Positions 16,729 through 24,924 of a stretch of DNA of 38,771 nt are shown here, in pieces. The stretch comes from Bacteroidetes bacterium UBA1947 (GTDB lineage: Bacteria > Bacteroidota > Bacteroidia > Chitinophagales > Chitinophagaceae). Both the position numbers and the translations under genes were made by a program. The notes beneath the pieces are model-generated. The model was not told where the DNA came from. It saw nothing but the letters and a program-made list of their open reading frames with translations, and did not search any database. Where the stretch lies: assembly GCA_002336915.1 (NCBI GenBank), contig DDET01000041.1:78246-117016 (forward strand), read 5' to 3'. Each line of letters begins with the position of its first letter. The stretch's first letter is position 1.

Positions 16729-18196
16729 ATTTATCGATCAATTGTTGAGCATCTGTTTTATTATTGAAATTCACAGGCAGCTCATCTACCATTACCACAT
16801 CATCGGGCACCATGTAATAAGGCAGTTTTTGCAGGCAGTATTGCTTTATCTCAAGCAGGCTGTAGGCCTTTCCCGACTGTATAAAGATAACAAGTTTTGT
16901 ACTATTTTCTATATGTACCGGCAAGGCAATGGCCTGCGACACACCCTCCAGTTCTTTTATATATTTTTCTATTTCTGCAGGTTCTATCCTGAAGCCGTTC
17001 TTCTTGATCATCCTGTCCCTGCGGCCACAAAAAACCAGGTTGCCTCCGGCCCCCAGTTTCACTATATCCCCGGTATTATAGTACCGCAGCCCCTCAAAGA
17101 CCCGGAAAGAAGCATCGGCAGCAACATAGCCATGCATCAGGGTGCCGGAAGCCACCCATAGCTCGGGCAGTTCAGGGTCATCATAAACTTCCAGGTGGAT
17201 CTTTGCGTTACTGCAGGGTCTGCCTATTGGTACAATTACAGGATTCCGCTCTTCTTCACCGGGTTTTGCCTCGTAATAGCAGCAAACATTAGTTTCTGTA
17301 GGCCCGTATAGATTATAACATTTTGCTTTGCCGAAATAAGGCTTCATTTCATGCAGTAATGCCCAGTGCAGTTGCTCGCCCGCCAGCAATAAGTGGCTAA
17401 TATGGTCGAAATTATAATTGTGCAGCTTGCCCCCGTTGCATAGCAATTGGAAGAACGAGGGCGTAGCATACACGCAGTTTATTTTGTACTCCGCTATTAT
17501 TTGTGCCAGCATACGGTGATTGGCTAGTTCGCTTTCCTTCACCAGCAACAATGTGCCATGCCTGAACAATGCAAAGAACATATCAAACACCGACAGATCG
17601 AACTGCAAGGGTGATATGGAAATGAAGTTACTGCCCTCTGTGCATAGGATAGCCTCATTGCACCATTGCAAAAAGCTTATCACACTGCTGTGGGTATGTA
17701 TCACACCTTTGGGTGTACCTGTAGAGCCTGATGTATATAGTATGTAGACTGTGTCATCCGGGATGTTCGCAGGCTGCTGGTCGAGCAGGATGAGTGTATG
17801 TTCCTCATTCAATGCGACGCTTGCCTTTACCAGGCCTGCAAAACTCTTCTCGAAAGTCTGCCTGTATTTATTTTCTACCACCGCTGCATTGGGGCTAGCT
17901 TCTGCCAGTATTGCTTTTACCCTTTCTTCGGGGAAACGATGATCTACCGGAACGTATGCACTGCCTGTATTTATGATAGCATAGAGCACCACGGGTAATA
18001 GTATATTTCGTTCGCTTACTATAGCGATCACATTCTTTTTGCCGGCCGGTAATTGCGAACTTATTTGCTCAGTGTATTCCTTAACCAGGGCCTCAAGCCC
18101 GGTGTATGATAAAGTATTGCCCGAAGTGTCTTTTAACGCTTGTCCAGACCCCCCGCTTGCTATGTAACCATTTATTATTTCACTAAGACGTTCCAA
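16718..18196 (-). CDS. Free-standing adenylation enzyme, probable L-proline--carrier protein ligase
   Basis: A 492-residue stand-alone amino-acid adenylation enzyme of the PltF/DltA type. Core motifs are YTSGSTGTPKG (154-164, ATP binding), NLYGPTET (295-302), YNTGD (373-377), GRRDRMIKKNGFRIE (391-405) and Lys480 in NNKTD (catalytic Lys). Aligning the pocket to GrsA by eye gives D200, L201, F204, Y243, L270, A272, L296, V304, C305 and K480, that is DLFYLALVCK. From memory this is the L-Pro code of PltF/CloN4/RedM-type ligases. It would make prolyl-AMP and load the carrier protein encoded 2 nt upstream. There is no condensation or thioesterase domain. Confidence 0.87.
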   Translation of the reverse strand: MERLSEIINGYIASGGSGQALKDTSGNTLSYTGLEALVKEYTEQISSQLPAGKKNVIAIVSERNILLPVVLYAIINTGSAYVPVDHRFPEERVKAILAEASPNAAVVENKYRQTFEKSFAGLVKASVALNEEHTLILLDQQPANIPDDTVYILYTSGSTGTPKGVIHTHSSVISFLQWCNEAILCTEGSNFISISPLQFDLSVFDMFFALFRHGTLLLVKESELANHRMLAQIIAEYKINCVYATPSFFQLLCNGGKLHNYNFDHISHLLLAGEQLHWALLHEMKPYFGKAKCYNLYGPTETNVCCYYEAKPGEEERNPVIVPIGRPCSNAKIHLEVYDDPELPELWVASGTLMHGYVAADASFRVFEGLRYYNTGDIVKLGAGGNLVFCGRRDRMIKKNGFRIEPAEIEKYIKELEGVSQAIALPVHIENSTKLVIFIQSGKAYSLLEIKQYCLQKLPYYMVPDDVVMVDELPVNFNNKTDAQQLIDKYVK

Positions 18197-18198
18197 GC

Positions 18199-18462
18199 CT
18201 AGTCTGTTAAACCGGCTTTCGCAGCCAGGAAGTTGCTTGCCAGGTTCACCGAATCCAGGTTGTCTATATTCACCTCGTGGGCCTGCAATTCTATACCCAA
18301 AAGCTCCTCAAAATAATTGATCATATTAAGGGTAATAATAGAATCCATTATGCGCGTGGATATCATGAGCATATCATCAGTGAACTCAGCCGGGGCTGAT
18401 CCGTTGAATACCTCGGCGACTATATACTTTCTTACAGCGTCTTTTAGTTCCTGTTTTTTCAC
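18199..18462 (-). CDS. Acyl/peptidyl carrier protein
   Basis: An 87-residue acidic carrier protein of the four-helix ACP/PCP type. The 4'-phosphopantetheine attachment site is Ser41 in IMDSIITLNMI, where the usual DSL is DSI. FEELLGIELQAHEV and the downstream helix are typical of helices II-III. The size and placement match PltL and DltC, small stand-alone carriers that take an aminoacyl group from a discrete ligase. It sits between the MBOAT gene (4-nt start/stop overlap) and the adenylation gene (2-nt gap). A phosphopantetheinyl transferase must be supplied from elsewhere in the genome. Confidence 0.9.
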   Translation of the reverse strand: MKKQELKDAVRKYIVAEVFNGSAPAEFTDDMLMISTRIMDSIITLNMINYFEELLGIELQAHEVNIDNLDSVNLASNFLAAKAGLTD

Positions 18463-20978
18463 TTTATTGGAATTATATGTTTTGTGGAATCGATCAACAA
18501 ATTAAATAATTTATTTGCAATTAAACGATGCCCGAGGGCATTTGGGTGCGGATCAGCTTCGGAAATGGTTATTAGCGTGCGGTCATACCCATCGAAAATA
18601 TGCTCCAGTACATAGGTATCAAAGCCTGCGGCCATTGCGATATCTCTTACCTCACTCAGTTTACCGGGGGTCAGCTCATCGCTGGTGGTTGGCATAAATA
18701 CCCATACCGGGCGTATGTTGTTTGCCTTGCACATCGAATCTATCTGGCTGTAGCACCAGCGCGTCACATCTTTCATATAGGGCTTAAGCCTGCTCTGTAT
18801 CTCCTGCCCGCTCATGGACTGCCTTACTCCTGCCGCCTTCTTTATCCCGATAAGAAAGTCATATTCTAGCGGCACTCCGCTGGAAATGTACCTGGCGAAA
18901 AAGCCTGTTGCACGCCTCAACTCGTCGGTATGGTAAAACAGCAGTATTTCATCCGGGTGAAGTTTAGGCGCATATTTCCTTACCACTTCCATTTGCGGAA
19001 CTGCAGTGTAAGCCCCCATACCGAAGTTTATGATCTCAATAGCGGGATCTCCCTTATAACGCTCATTAAGCCTTGCCTCCGTTATTTTTTCAAACATCTG
19101 GTCGGTACTCACCCCCGAGCCCATCTCGTAGGAGCCACCCAGCATCATGATCCTGAAGGTATTTGGGGGCTTTATATCGGGGTAATCTTTGTCCCTGAAT
19201 CCCCACCTGTTGGTTACCACGGTATAGTTATCAAGGGGTATGGTACTGCTCGGCTTCAGCACCTGGAATAGAAGATCGTGCGTAAAAACCGAGATGTTGC
19301 TGAACATATCCTGCTTCTTTGTCACCTGGAATTCCAGTCCTACTTCCCAGTCTTCATTTTTGGCGTTGGTGATTGCGGAATAGTACCCCACCTCTTTTCT
19401 TGTCTTGTCGTCCTTATTCATCTCCTGCTTTGCCGACACTATGGCCAACAGCTTGTTATTTGCCATACCGGGTTTCGCCAGCCACAAAAGGCAAAGCAGT
19501 AACAGCGCCGATACAGAAAAGGCCATCCTTCTTTTTGACTGCAAAGCGGTATTCAGGTTATTTGCCCTGGCCGACCACAAATAAAGTGCATAACATAAGG
19601 TCATTACAATAATGCCCGCCCCAATGCAAACCAGCTGCATACTGCCAGCCTTCAATCCCTTCGACATAATATACACAAAGTCCGGCACGCTTTCCGAGTT
19701 CCATAAAAACCACAAGGTGAGCATGGTTGCGAAAACAAGCACAAACCTTGCGCCCTTCGCCAGGTGGGCGGCAAACGATGTTTTCTTCTCCTCTTTTGCA
19801 AGGCGCTCGGCCCTGCGTGCATCATTGGCCACCAGCAATGCGAGCAAAAACCAATAAAGAAAATCCTGCGCGCCAAGAGGAACCGAACCGGTAAGCCAGA
19901 AACGCTGGTAGAGGTGAAAAACCCATGAGGATAAAATGGCTAAAACGATAAAGAAGGTGCTTGCCCCTTTAACCTTTTTACGGTATTTAAAATACAGGGG
20001 GTAATACACGATCTTAACAATAAAATCCTTCCAATAGATATTTACCCGCTGCCAATAGTTATTGAATGATGTGGAAAGAAAAAAGTTGCCGAAAAGCACA
20101 GGCATGTTAAACCCGAACATAACGATAAAGCTGAGGCCGATGATCAAAAGGCCCACCATCTTTAATATCAGTATGAACTTCGACAACATCAATAAAAGCA
20201 GCCCGTATATATCGTGCACATCATCGTAAGACATGTTCAGGTAATGATTGCCCAGTTTATAGCCCATGATCAGCATTATGCCCAGCAGCATATACCACAA
20301 GGCCTTGTTGCAAATGTCTTTCAGCGGGGCCGAATGGTAACTGCGAACGTAGGTACGATAATCTATAATTGGGAAGAACAGGAATGCCAGGTTAGGGAAA
20401 CAAAAAAAATAGGATAGCTTCAACCAATGGTTATCCGGCAGTTTGTTATGCTTCACCTCGTACATCAGAATAATGACCCGGAACATCAGTATCGCAGCGA
20501 CGAAAGGCACAACGATATTGACACGCGGCATATACAACATACGCGAGTTCCGTAGCAAGATCAACATAGCAGCAAGCAAAGCGAGGTATAAATACTTTGT
20601 GCGGAGCCTATACGGGGCATAGATAACATAGGCCGTGAGCGAAAGCAAAAAGACAATAGCGGTGGCACTTATCCAGCTGAATATGTAATAGGCACAAGCA
20701 ACAAATACCAGGCACAAGATAAAGGCCTTATACCTGTGCGCTGCCAACGAATACAACACGAAGCCGGGAATGAATACTGCTCCAAGGTCGGTAATGCCGG
20801 ATGACGGGGTAATATTATACTGCTTAAGAACAAACAGCACGCCCGAAAACAGTATCGTATACAGGAGCACCTGCAACCAATGAAGGGATGGATACGGCCC
20901 AATAGACTCTATTTGCGGAAATACCCGGTTAAACCAACGCGGCTCGTTGCCTTGTCCCGGTTCACTAGTTGCTTGCAA
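18459..20978 (-). CDS. MBOAT-SGNH fusion, membrane O-acyltransferase
   Basis: An 839-residue protein with about 12 membrane helices up to residue 500 and a C-terminal extracytoplasmic SGNH domain. The MBOAT part has SFNNYWQRVNIYWKDF (304-319) and SSWVFHLYQRFW (350-361); Asn313 and His355 fit the Asn/His pair of MBOAT enzymes, whereas DltB/AlgI proteins usually have His at the first position. The SGNH part has NRWGFRD (590-596), the nucleophile block GGSYEMG with Ser616, NFGMGAYT, and Asp809/His811 in DPHPN. The fusion joins DltB-like and DltD-like functions in one chain. It overlaps the carrier gene by 4 nt, so it probably takes the acyl group from that carrier and delivers it to an acceptor outside the cytosol. 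Confidence 0.82.
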   Translation of the reverse strand: MQATSEPGQGNEPRWFNRVFPQIESIGPYPSLHWLQVLLYTILFSGVLFVLKQYNITPSSGITDLGAVFIPGFVLYSLAAHRYKAFILCLVFVACAYYIFSWISATAIVFLLSLTAYVIYAPYRLRTKYLYLALLAAMLILLRNSRMLYMPRVNIVVPFVAAILMFRVIILMYEVKHNKLPDNHWLKLSYFFCFPNLAFLFFPIIDYRTYVRSYHSAPLKDICNKALWYMLLGIMLIMGYKLGNHYLNMSYDDVHDIYGLLLLMLSKFILILKMVGLLIIGLSFIVMFGFNMPVLFGNFFLSTSFNNYWQRVNIYWKDFIVKIVYYPLYFKYRKKVKGASTFFIVLAILSSWVFHLYQRFWLTGSVPLGAQDFLYWFLLALLVANDARRAERLAKEEKKTSFAAHLAKGARFVLVFATMLTLWFLWNSESVPDFVYIMSKGLKAGSMQLVCIGAGIIVMTLCYALYLWSARANNLNTALQSKRRMAFSVSALLLLCLLWLAKPGMANNKLLAIVSAKQEMNKDDKTRKEVGYYSAITNAKNEDWEVGLEFQVTKKQDMFSNISVFTHDLLFQVLKPSSTIPLDNYTVVTNRWGFRDKDYPDIKPPNTFRIMMLGGSYEMGSGVSTDQMFEKITEARLNERYKGDPAIEIINFGMGAYTAVPQMEVVRKYAPKLHPDEILLFYHTDELRRATGFFARYISSGVPLEYDFLIGIKKAAGVRQSMSGQEIQSRLKPYMKDVTRWCYSQIDSMCKANNIRPVWVFMPTTSDELTPGKLSEVRDIAMAAGFDTYVLEHIFDGYDRTLITISEADPHPNALGHRLIANKLFNLLIDSTKHIIPIK

Positions 20979-21051
20979 TTATCAAACAGTTTTTTGAATT
21001 GGGTAAAGATAAATTAATTCTTTAGCCTGTATGGCTACCCGGCCGATAACA

Positions 21052-21927
21052 CTACTTCCAGCCCATATCCCTGCCCAGGTAATCATATAGCTGTTGGTTG
21101 TACGGTTCGTAGTATTCCTTTAGCATTTCATAAGTGGCAGGGGAAATGGGCTGCTCATATTTACCCTTGTTATGCTGTGTAAGGTCAAAGCCCCGGTATG
21201 GGTCTAATCCAAGAAAATCGAGGATGATATCAAGCTGGGCCTGCGTTTGTTCAGCCATATCCTCCGATCTCAATACCAACAGTTTGTCGCCAAACAGCTC
21301 CTTCCACTCTTTTATATAATTAATATATACACCGCGTTTTTTGTAAGTAAGGCGCTCATACACAAAACTATGGTATGGATGGGCAGGCGCATATTTACTT
21401 TCGTCCCTGAGCCTTTCCTCTTCCAGGGCCAGGGCCTCCTCAAAGCTCAGGTTCTCAAAACCGAACTTCCTCGCCATCTGGTAGCAGGAGTATGCACGCT
21501 TAATAGGATTGCGCAACAGCAAGATCAACTTGCCTTCCGGGTAATGCTTATGCAGCCTTGCCGGTGCAGCGGGTACATCAAAATAATCGGGAGTGGCATC
21601 GAAGGTGACGGCGTTGCGCACCCCATGTTTCAGTTGATAGTACTGCTTGTATAGCTTATGCGCAAAATGGGCCTTATACCACTTTATGCCTTTATTATAA
21701 TTGAGTGTATTGTTGAAAAAATAAACGTCCTTGTTCTGTGGCGTAATTACCTGCGGATGCTGTTGCAGGTAGTAATATAATGATGTAGTACCACCCTTCT
21801 GCACGCCTATGATGAAGAATGCCGGCTCCATCCGCTGCGCTGCGGTAGCATGAAGCAGGGCGCTTACGGGCGGCACTATCCTGTCGTTGTACAGGTTTTC
21901 CGTATTGTATCCTAAAGGGGTGTTCAT
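21052..21927 (-). CDS. PAPS-dependent sulfotransferase, HS N-sulfotransferase-like
   Basis: A 291-residue soluble sulfotransferase. The 5'-phosphosulfate-binding loop GVQKGGTTSLYYYL lies at 41-54 and the 3'-phosphate-binding RNPIKRAYSCYQM at 139-151, both in the form typical of heparan-sulfate N-deacetylase/sulfotransferase and related carbohydrate sulfotransferases. The C-terminal YNQQLYDYLGRDMGW ending is characteristic of that group. It overlaps the upstream sulfotransferase gene by 4 nt and lies 73 nt before the MBOAT gene. The acceptor is probably a sugar hydroxyl or amine, but it cannot be read from the sequence. Confidence 0.88.
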   Translation of the reverse strand: MNTPLGYNTENLYNDRIVPPVSALLHATAAQRMEPAFFIIGVQKGGTTSLYYYLQQHPQVITPQNKDVYFFNNTLNYNKGIKWYKAHFAHKLYKQYYQLKHGVRNAVTFDATPDYFDVPAAPARLHKHYPEGKLILLLRNPIKRAYSCYQMARKFGFENLSFEEALALEEERLRDESKYAPAHPYHSFVYERLTYKKRGVYINYIKEWKELFGDKLLVLRSEDMAEQTQAQLDIILDFLGLDPYRGFDLTQHNKGKYEQPISPATYEMLKEYYEPYNQQLYDYLGRDMGWK

Positions 21928-22781
21928 GCCTGCTGTGGAAGATCCGTTTCGTAACCTAATGTTTTCAATAGTTCAACTACTTCTTTGTCCTGATAAATAT
22001 AGGCCAAATCTGCGGGGGACAAGGTATCTTTCCATGCACCGGCCTTGCCCTCGCGCATAAAGTTCTTGTTTGTATTATTCTTGAACCTGCTGCCGTATTT
22101 ATTTTCATCCTCCTTCAGTTTTTCGAACATGGTCTTTTGTTCCAAAAGGCCCATATCGATATCCGTGCTCAAGCCACAAAAGCGGGCGATCTTTAGCGCC
22201 GTAGCTTTAAAATCAAACTTCAATTGCTCATACGACACCATCAATATCTTGTCCGGCTTATGATCTTTAAAGGCCAGCGCTGCTTTTACATGTTCCTTCC
22301 AGCTGCCAAATGTTGACACAAAAGCCTCGCTCCGGATAAAGTCGGAAAAATTGCCCGTAAAGCTCTTGTAAGCCGCAGCGTAATTGTAGAAGGACACCAG
22401 CACATCCCGCAGGTCGCGGTACACATATAGCATCCTGGGGTAATGCTCGGGGTAAATATGATGAGCTTTTATTATCCGGTTCGTTTTTTGGCTATCAATT
22501 ATATCCTTTGAATGATATACATCGGGCACATAATATTCCAGGTCATGGAAGGTGATGTCTTTTTGTAAACCCGCCCGCAGGTAGGTGATCACGAACCGAA
22601 CCCATGTATTGCCCGACCTTGGGTAAGAAACAAGAAAAATATCGTCTGAGTTTATCTTATCTATCTGTAATTCGTACGCAGCCCTGTTGATCAATCCTAG
22701 CTTTGCAGGTACCAGTCTTAAGTATTGTTTGAAGAGCCTCTTTTTACTTATCGCTGTTTTATGGGGACTGCTGTTGGACAT
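21924..22781 (-). CDS. PAPS-dependent sulfotransferase, cytosolic SULT-like
   Basis: A 285-residue Sulfotransfer_1-type protein. The PAPS loop VSYPRSGNTWVRFVITYL starts at residue 51, the KAHHIYPE segment (105-112) supplies the candidate catalytic His, RDLRDVLVSFYNY (122-134) binds the 3'-phosphate, and a REGKAGAWKD segment near 250 matches the SULT RxGxxGxWK signature. It belongs to a different sulfotransferase subfamily from its neighbour, so two different positions or acceptors may be sulfated. It appears to be the first gene of the minus-strand operon; 201 nt separate it from the divergent gene at 22983. Confidence 0.88.
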   Translation of the reverse strand: MSNSSPHKTAISKKRLFKQYLRLVPAKLGLINRAAYELQIDKINSDDIFLVSYPRSGNTWVRFVITYLRAGLQKDITFHDLEYYVPDVYHSKDIIDSQKTNRIIKAHHIYPEHYPRMLYVYRDLRDVLVSFYNYAAAYKSFTGNFSDFIRSEAFVSTFGSWKEHVKAALAFKDHKPDKILMVSYEQLKFDFKATALKIARFCGLSTDIDMGLLEQKTMFEKLKEDENKYGSRFKNNTNKNFMREGKAGAWKDTLSPADLAYIYQDKEVVELLKTLGYETDLPQQA

Positions 22782-22982
22782 GACGGCTACCTATTTTTCA
22801 CACCGGGATCAACGTTCAGGTTGCCGGCCGGTACCCTGCGGGCACCCCGTTATCAAAGAAAAGGATTTTAGTGATTATTTCCAATATTAACAGGCTTCCG
22901 ATGTCAGTAGTTTATCTTTTCGAAAACACTATGCAATAAATCGTTTATCAAAAAAATAGATAGCTTTGATGAAAATGCCGAA

Positions 22983-23924
22983 ATGCCATCTTTTGCTCAT
23001 ATTCTAAACCCCGTAACAGAAAGCGAAAGCAAAAACCTTTTTGTAGCACAGGTGGCTACCTTCAATTCCTGCATTAAGGCGAAGCAATATTATCACGATC
23101 CCGGGAATATATCCCTGTACACGGTAAATGAGCGATCGCATAACGATTTTATACCCTCCGATTTTATCCAGCTGCCGCCGCTTACGCGTAATATATCTAC
23201 TGTTTTAACCTCCGAAAAACTGCGCCTGCCCTTCCTTAACGATATTTTAAATAGCCTGTATAACAACTCGGACGCGGAGTATTTTGTTTATACCAACCTG
23301 GACATTGCACTGATGCCCTATTTCTTTACCACTGTGGAGCAGTACATAGCGCAGGGGCACGATGCTATCATTATAAACAGGCGCCGCATCAGCAACAGGT
23401 TCATAGGCGAACCGAATCTTGAACTGATGTATGCGGAAGCAGGGAAATCACATACAGGATACGACTGCTTTGTGTTCAGGCGCTCGCTGATGGAAAAATT
23501 CATACTTAAGGATATTTGCATTGGCGCACCACCGGCAGGCAATGATCTCTTTCATAATTTCTTCACCTTCGCCGAAAAACCGGTTTTATTGTTCGATAAA
23601 CACCTCACCTTCCACATAGGTTACGAGCTGGACAATAAATGGGCGAACATGAACATCATCAATCATAACCATGCCGTGCATTTCAGCATGATAAAGGAAT
23701 TGTACCCATACATGGATGCCTCGCGCTTCCCATGGTCCGACAAGCCCTTTTTCCTGCGACAGATCATCTGGTTAATGAACCCCACGTTTCATTACCCTAC
23801 TATGCTCCGCCTGGATGCTAAAAGGAAGTTCAAAAAAACCCACAAAGAAAAGGACACCTCGTACAAGCCAAACGCCTGGAACAGGTGGCTGGAGTTTCTT
23901 GCCCGCTATTTTTATATCGAGTGA
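22983..23924 (+). CDS. Putative glycosyltransferase-like protein
   Basis: A 313-residue soluble protein that I do not recognise at family level. The first half looks like a GT-A fold: a strand-turn FVAQVATFNSC, then DAEYFVYTNLDIALMPYFF (residues about 96-115), where NLD may act as a DxD-like metal/sugar-nucleotide motif. Later segments include HDAIIINRRRIS, GYDCFVFRRSLM and HNHAVHFSM. No signal peptide or membrane helix is visible. It lies between the sulfotransferases and the GDP-fucose genes, and its stop abuts that of fcl without a gap, so a role in building the sulfated or fucosylated glycan is plausible. A TAGCTTTG box at 22961-22968 lies just upstream. Confidence 0.6.
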   Translation: MPSFAHILNPVTESESKNLFVAQVATFNSCIKAKQYYHDPGNISLYTVNERSHNDFIPSDFIQLPPLTRNISTVLTSEKLRLPFLNDILNSLYNNSDAEYFVYTNLDIALMPYFFTTVEQYIAQGHDAIIINRRRISNRFIGEPNLELMYAEAGKSHTGYDCFVFRRSLMEKFILKDICIGAPPAGNDLFHNFFTFAEKPVLLFDKHLTFHIGYELDNKWANMNIINHNHAVHFSMIKELYPYMDASRFPWSDKPFFLRQIIWLMNPTFHYPTMLRLDAKRKFKKTHKEKDTSYKPNAWNRWLEFLARYFYIE

Positions 23925-24857
23925 CTATTGCTGTTCCTGCAGGAAATATCCATAGGTCTTTTGCAGGCCCTCCTCAAGGTTTGTACCGGGCGTACAGCCC
24001 ATATTGTGCAGGCGACTGCTGTCCATCAGCTTCCGCGGCGTACCATCTGGTTTTGAGCTATCATATTTTATCCCGCCTTTGTAACCCGTAACCGCTCGTA
24101 TTTTCTCCGCCAGCTCGCCGATAGATATTTCGTGGCCGCTGCCCACATTCACGAACAACTTGTCATTATACTCCTGCATCAGGAAGAGGCAAGCCCCGGC
24201 AAGGTCATCTACGTATATGAACTCACGCAAAGGTTTTCCCGTCCCCCATAGTGTCACAAATTCGCTATTATTTTCCTTTGCTTCATGAAATTTTCTTAGC
24301 AAGGCAGGTATCACATGCGAGTTTTCAGGGTGGTAATTATCCCCCTGGCCGTACACATTACAGGGCATTGCTGCAATAAAGTTGCAGCCATATTGCTCTC
24401 GGTATGTTTCACAAAGCTTAATGCCGGCTATCTTGGCAAGTGCATATGGTTCGTTAGTTGGCTCAAGGCTGCCTGTAAGCAAACTTTCTTCTTTTATCGG
24501 CTGATCTGCATATTTGGGATAGATACATGAGCTGCCCAAAAACAATAGTTTCTTCACACCGTTCTTATACGCGGCATGAATTGTATTTGCGGCTATAAGC
24601 AGGTTATCGTACAAAAAATCGGCGCGGTAAGTATTGTTGGCATGTATGCCTCCTACTCTTGCAGCAGCCAGGAAAACATACTCCGGCTGTTCGGCAGCAA
24701 AGAACGTATTCACAGCATCCTGCCTGCGCAGGTCCAGCTCCGCTGAGCTTCGGGTAATAATATTTATAAAGCCTTGCTGCCGTAAAGCCCTTACAATAGC
24801 AGCGCCCACCATACCACGATGCCCCGCCACATATATTTTACTGCCTGCTTCCATCAA
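23925..24857 (-). CDS. fcl: GDP-L-fucose synthase
   Basis: A 310-residue SDR-type epimerase/reductase that converts GDP-4-keto-6-deoxy-D-mannose to GDP-L-fucose with NADPH. Evidence: Rossmann motif GHRGMVGAAI (residues 12-21), LGSSCIYPK (Ser of the triad), YALAKIAGIKLCE (Tyr and Lys), then MPCNVYGQGDNYHPENSHVIPALLRKF, which is characteristic of this enzyme. Length matches the family. It is the last gene of a cysC-gmd-fcl series, 67 nt after gmd, and works on the Gmd product. Confidence 0.95.
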   Translation of the reverse strand: MMEAGSKIYVAGHRGMVGAAIVRALRQQGFINIITRSSAELDLRRQDAVNTFFAAEQPEYVFLAAARVGGIHANNTYRADFLYDNLLIAANTIHAAYKNGVKKLLFLGSSCIYPKYADQPIKEESLLTGSLEPTNEPYALAKIAGIKLCETYREQYGCNFIAAMPCNVYGQGDNYHPENSHVIPALLRKFHEAKENNSEFVTLWGTGKPLREFIYVDDLAGACLFLMQEYNDKLFVNVGSGHEISIGELAEKIRAVTGYKGGIKYDSSKPDGTPRKLMDSSRLHNMGCTPGTNLEEGLQKTYGYFLQEQQ

Positions 24858-24924
24858 TCAAGAATATCTGTTCACTACTGTCTATCTACTACCTGTTCAC
24901 TGTTATCTGTACTCTGCTTACCTT

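Larger units (their letters stand above)
10606..22781 (-). other. Candidate (halo)pyrrole-carboxylate biosynthesis and export gene cluster
   Basis: A minus-strand run of tightly packed genes: two sulfotransferases (4-nt overlap), MBOAT-SGNH, carrier protein (4-nt overlap), adenylation enzyme (2-nt gap), acyl-CoA-dehydrogenase-like enzyme (10-nt overlap) and a halogenase-like gene (9-nt gap). Two more halogenase-like genes follow beyond a single plus-strand gene. The gene set combines the PltF/PltL/PltE/PltA-type pyrrole pathway with Dlt-type transfer across the membrane. No ketosynthase, thioesterase, NRPS condensation domain or phosphopantetheinyl transferase is present in the window. The boundaries are inferred from gene spacing. 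Confidence 0.65.

Noticed and set aside
10606..18462. A flexirubin/dialkylresorcinol (aryl polyene) pigment cluster, suggested by halogenase and carrier protein in a Bacteroidota genome
   Set aside because: No ketosynthase, DarA/DarB, ketoreductase or dehydratase genes are present; the ligase pocket and dehydrogenase point to proline-derived pyrrole instead.
16718..20978. A standard dlt operon for D-alanylation
   Set aside because: A dehydrogenase and a halogenase-like gene lie in the same transcript, the ligase pocket reads as proline-type, and Bacteroidota lack teichoic acids.
24858..24924. CTGTTCACT repeated twice in the gmd-fcl spacer
   Set aside because: Short low-complexity spacer similar in kind to the one after cysN; no structure or element identified.
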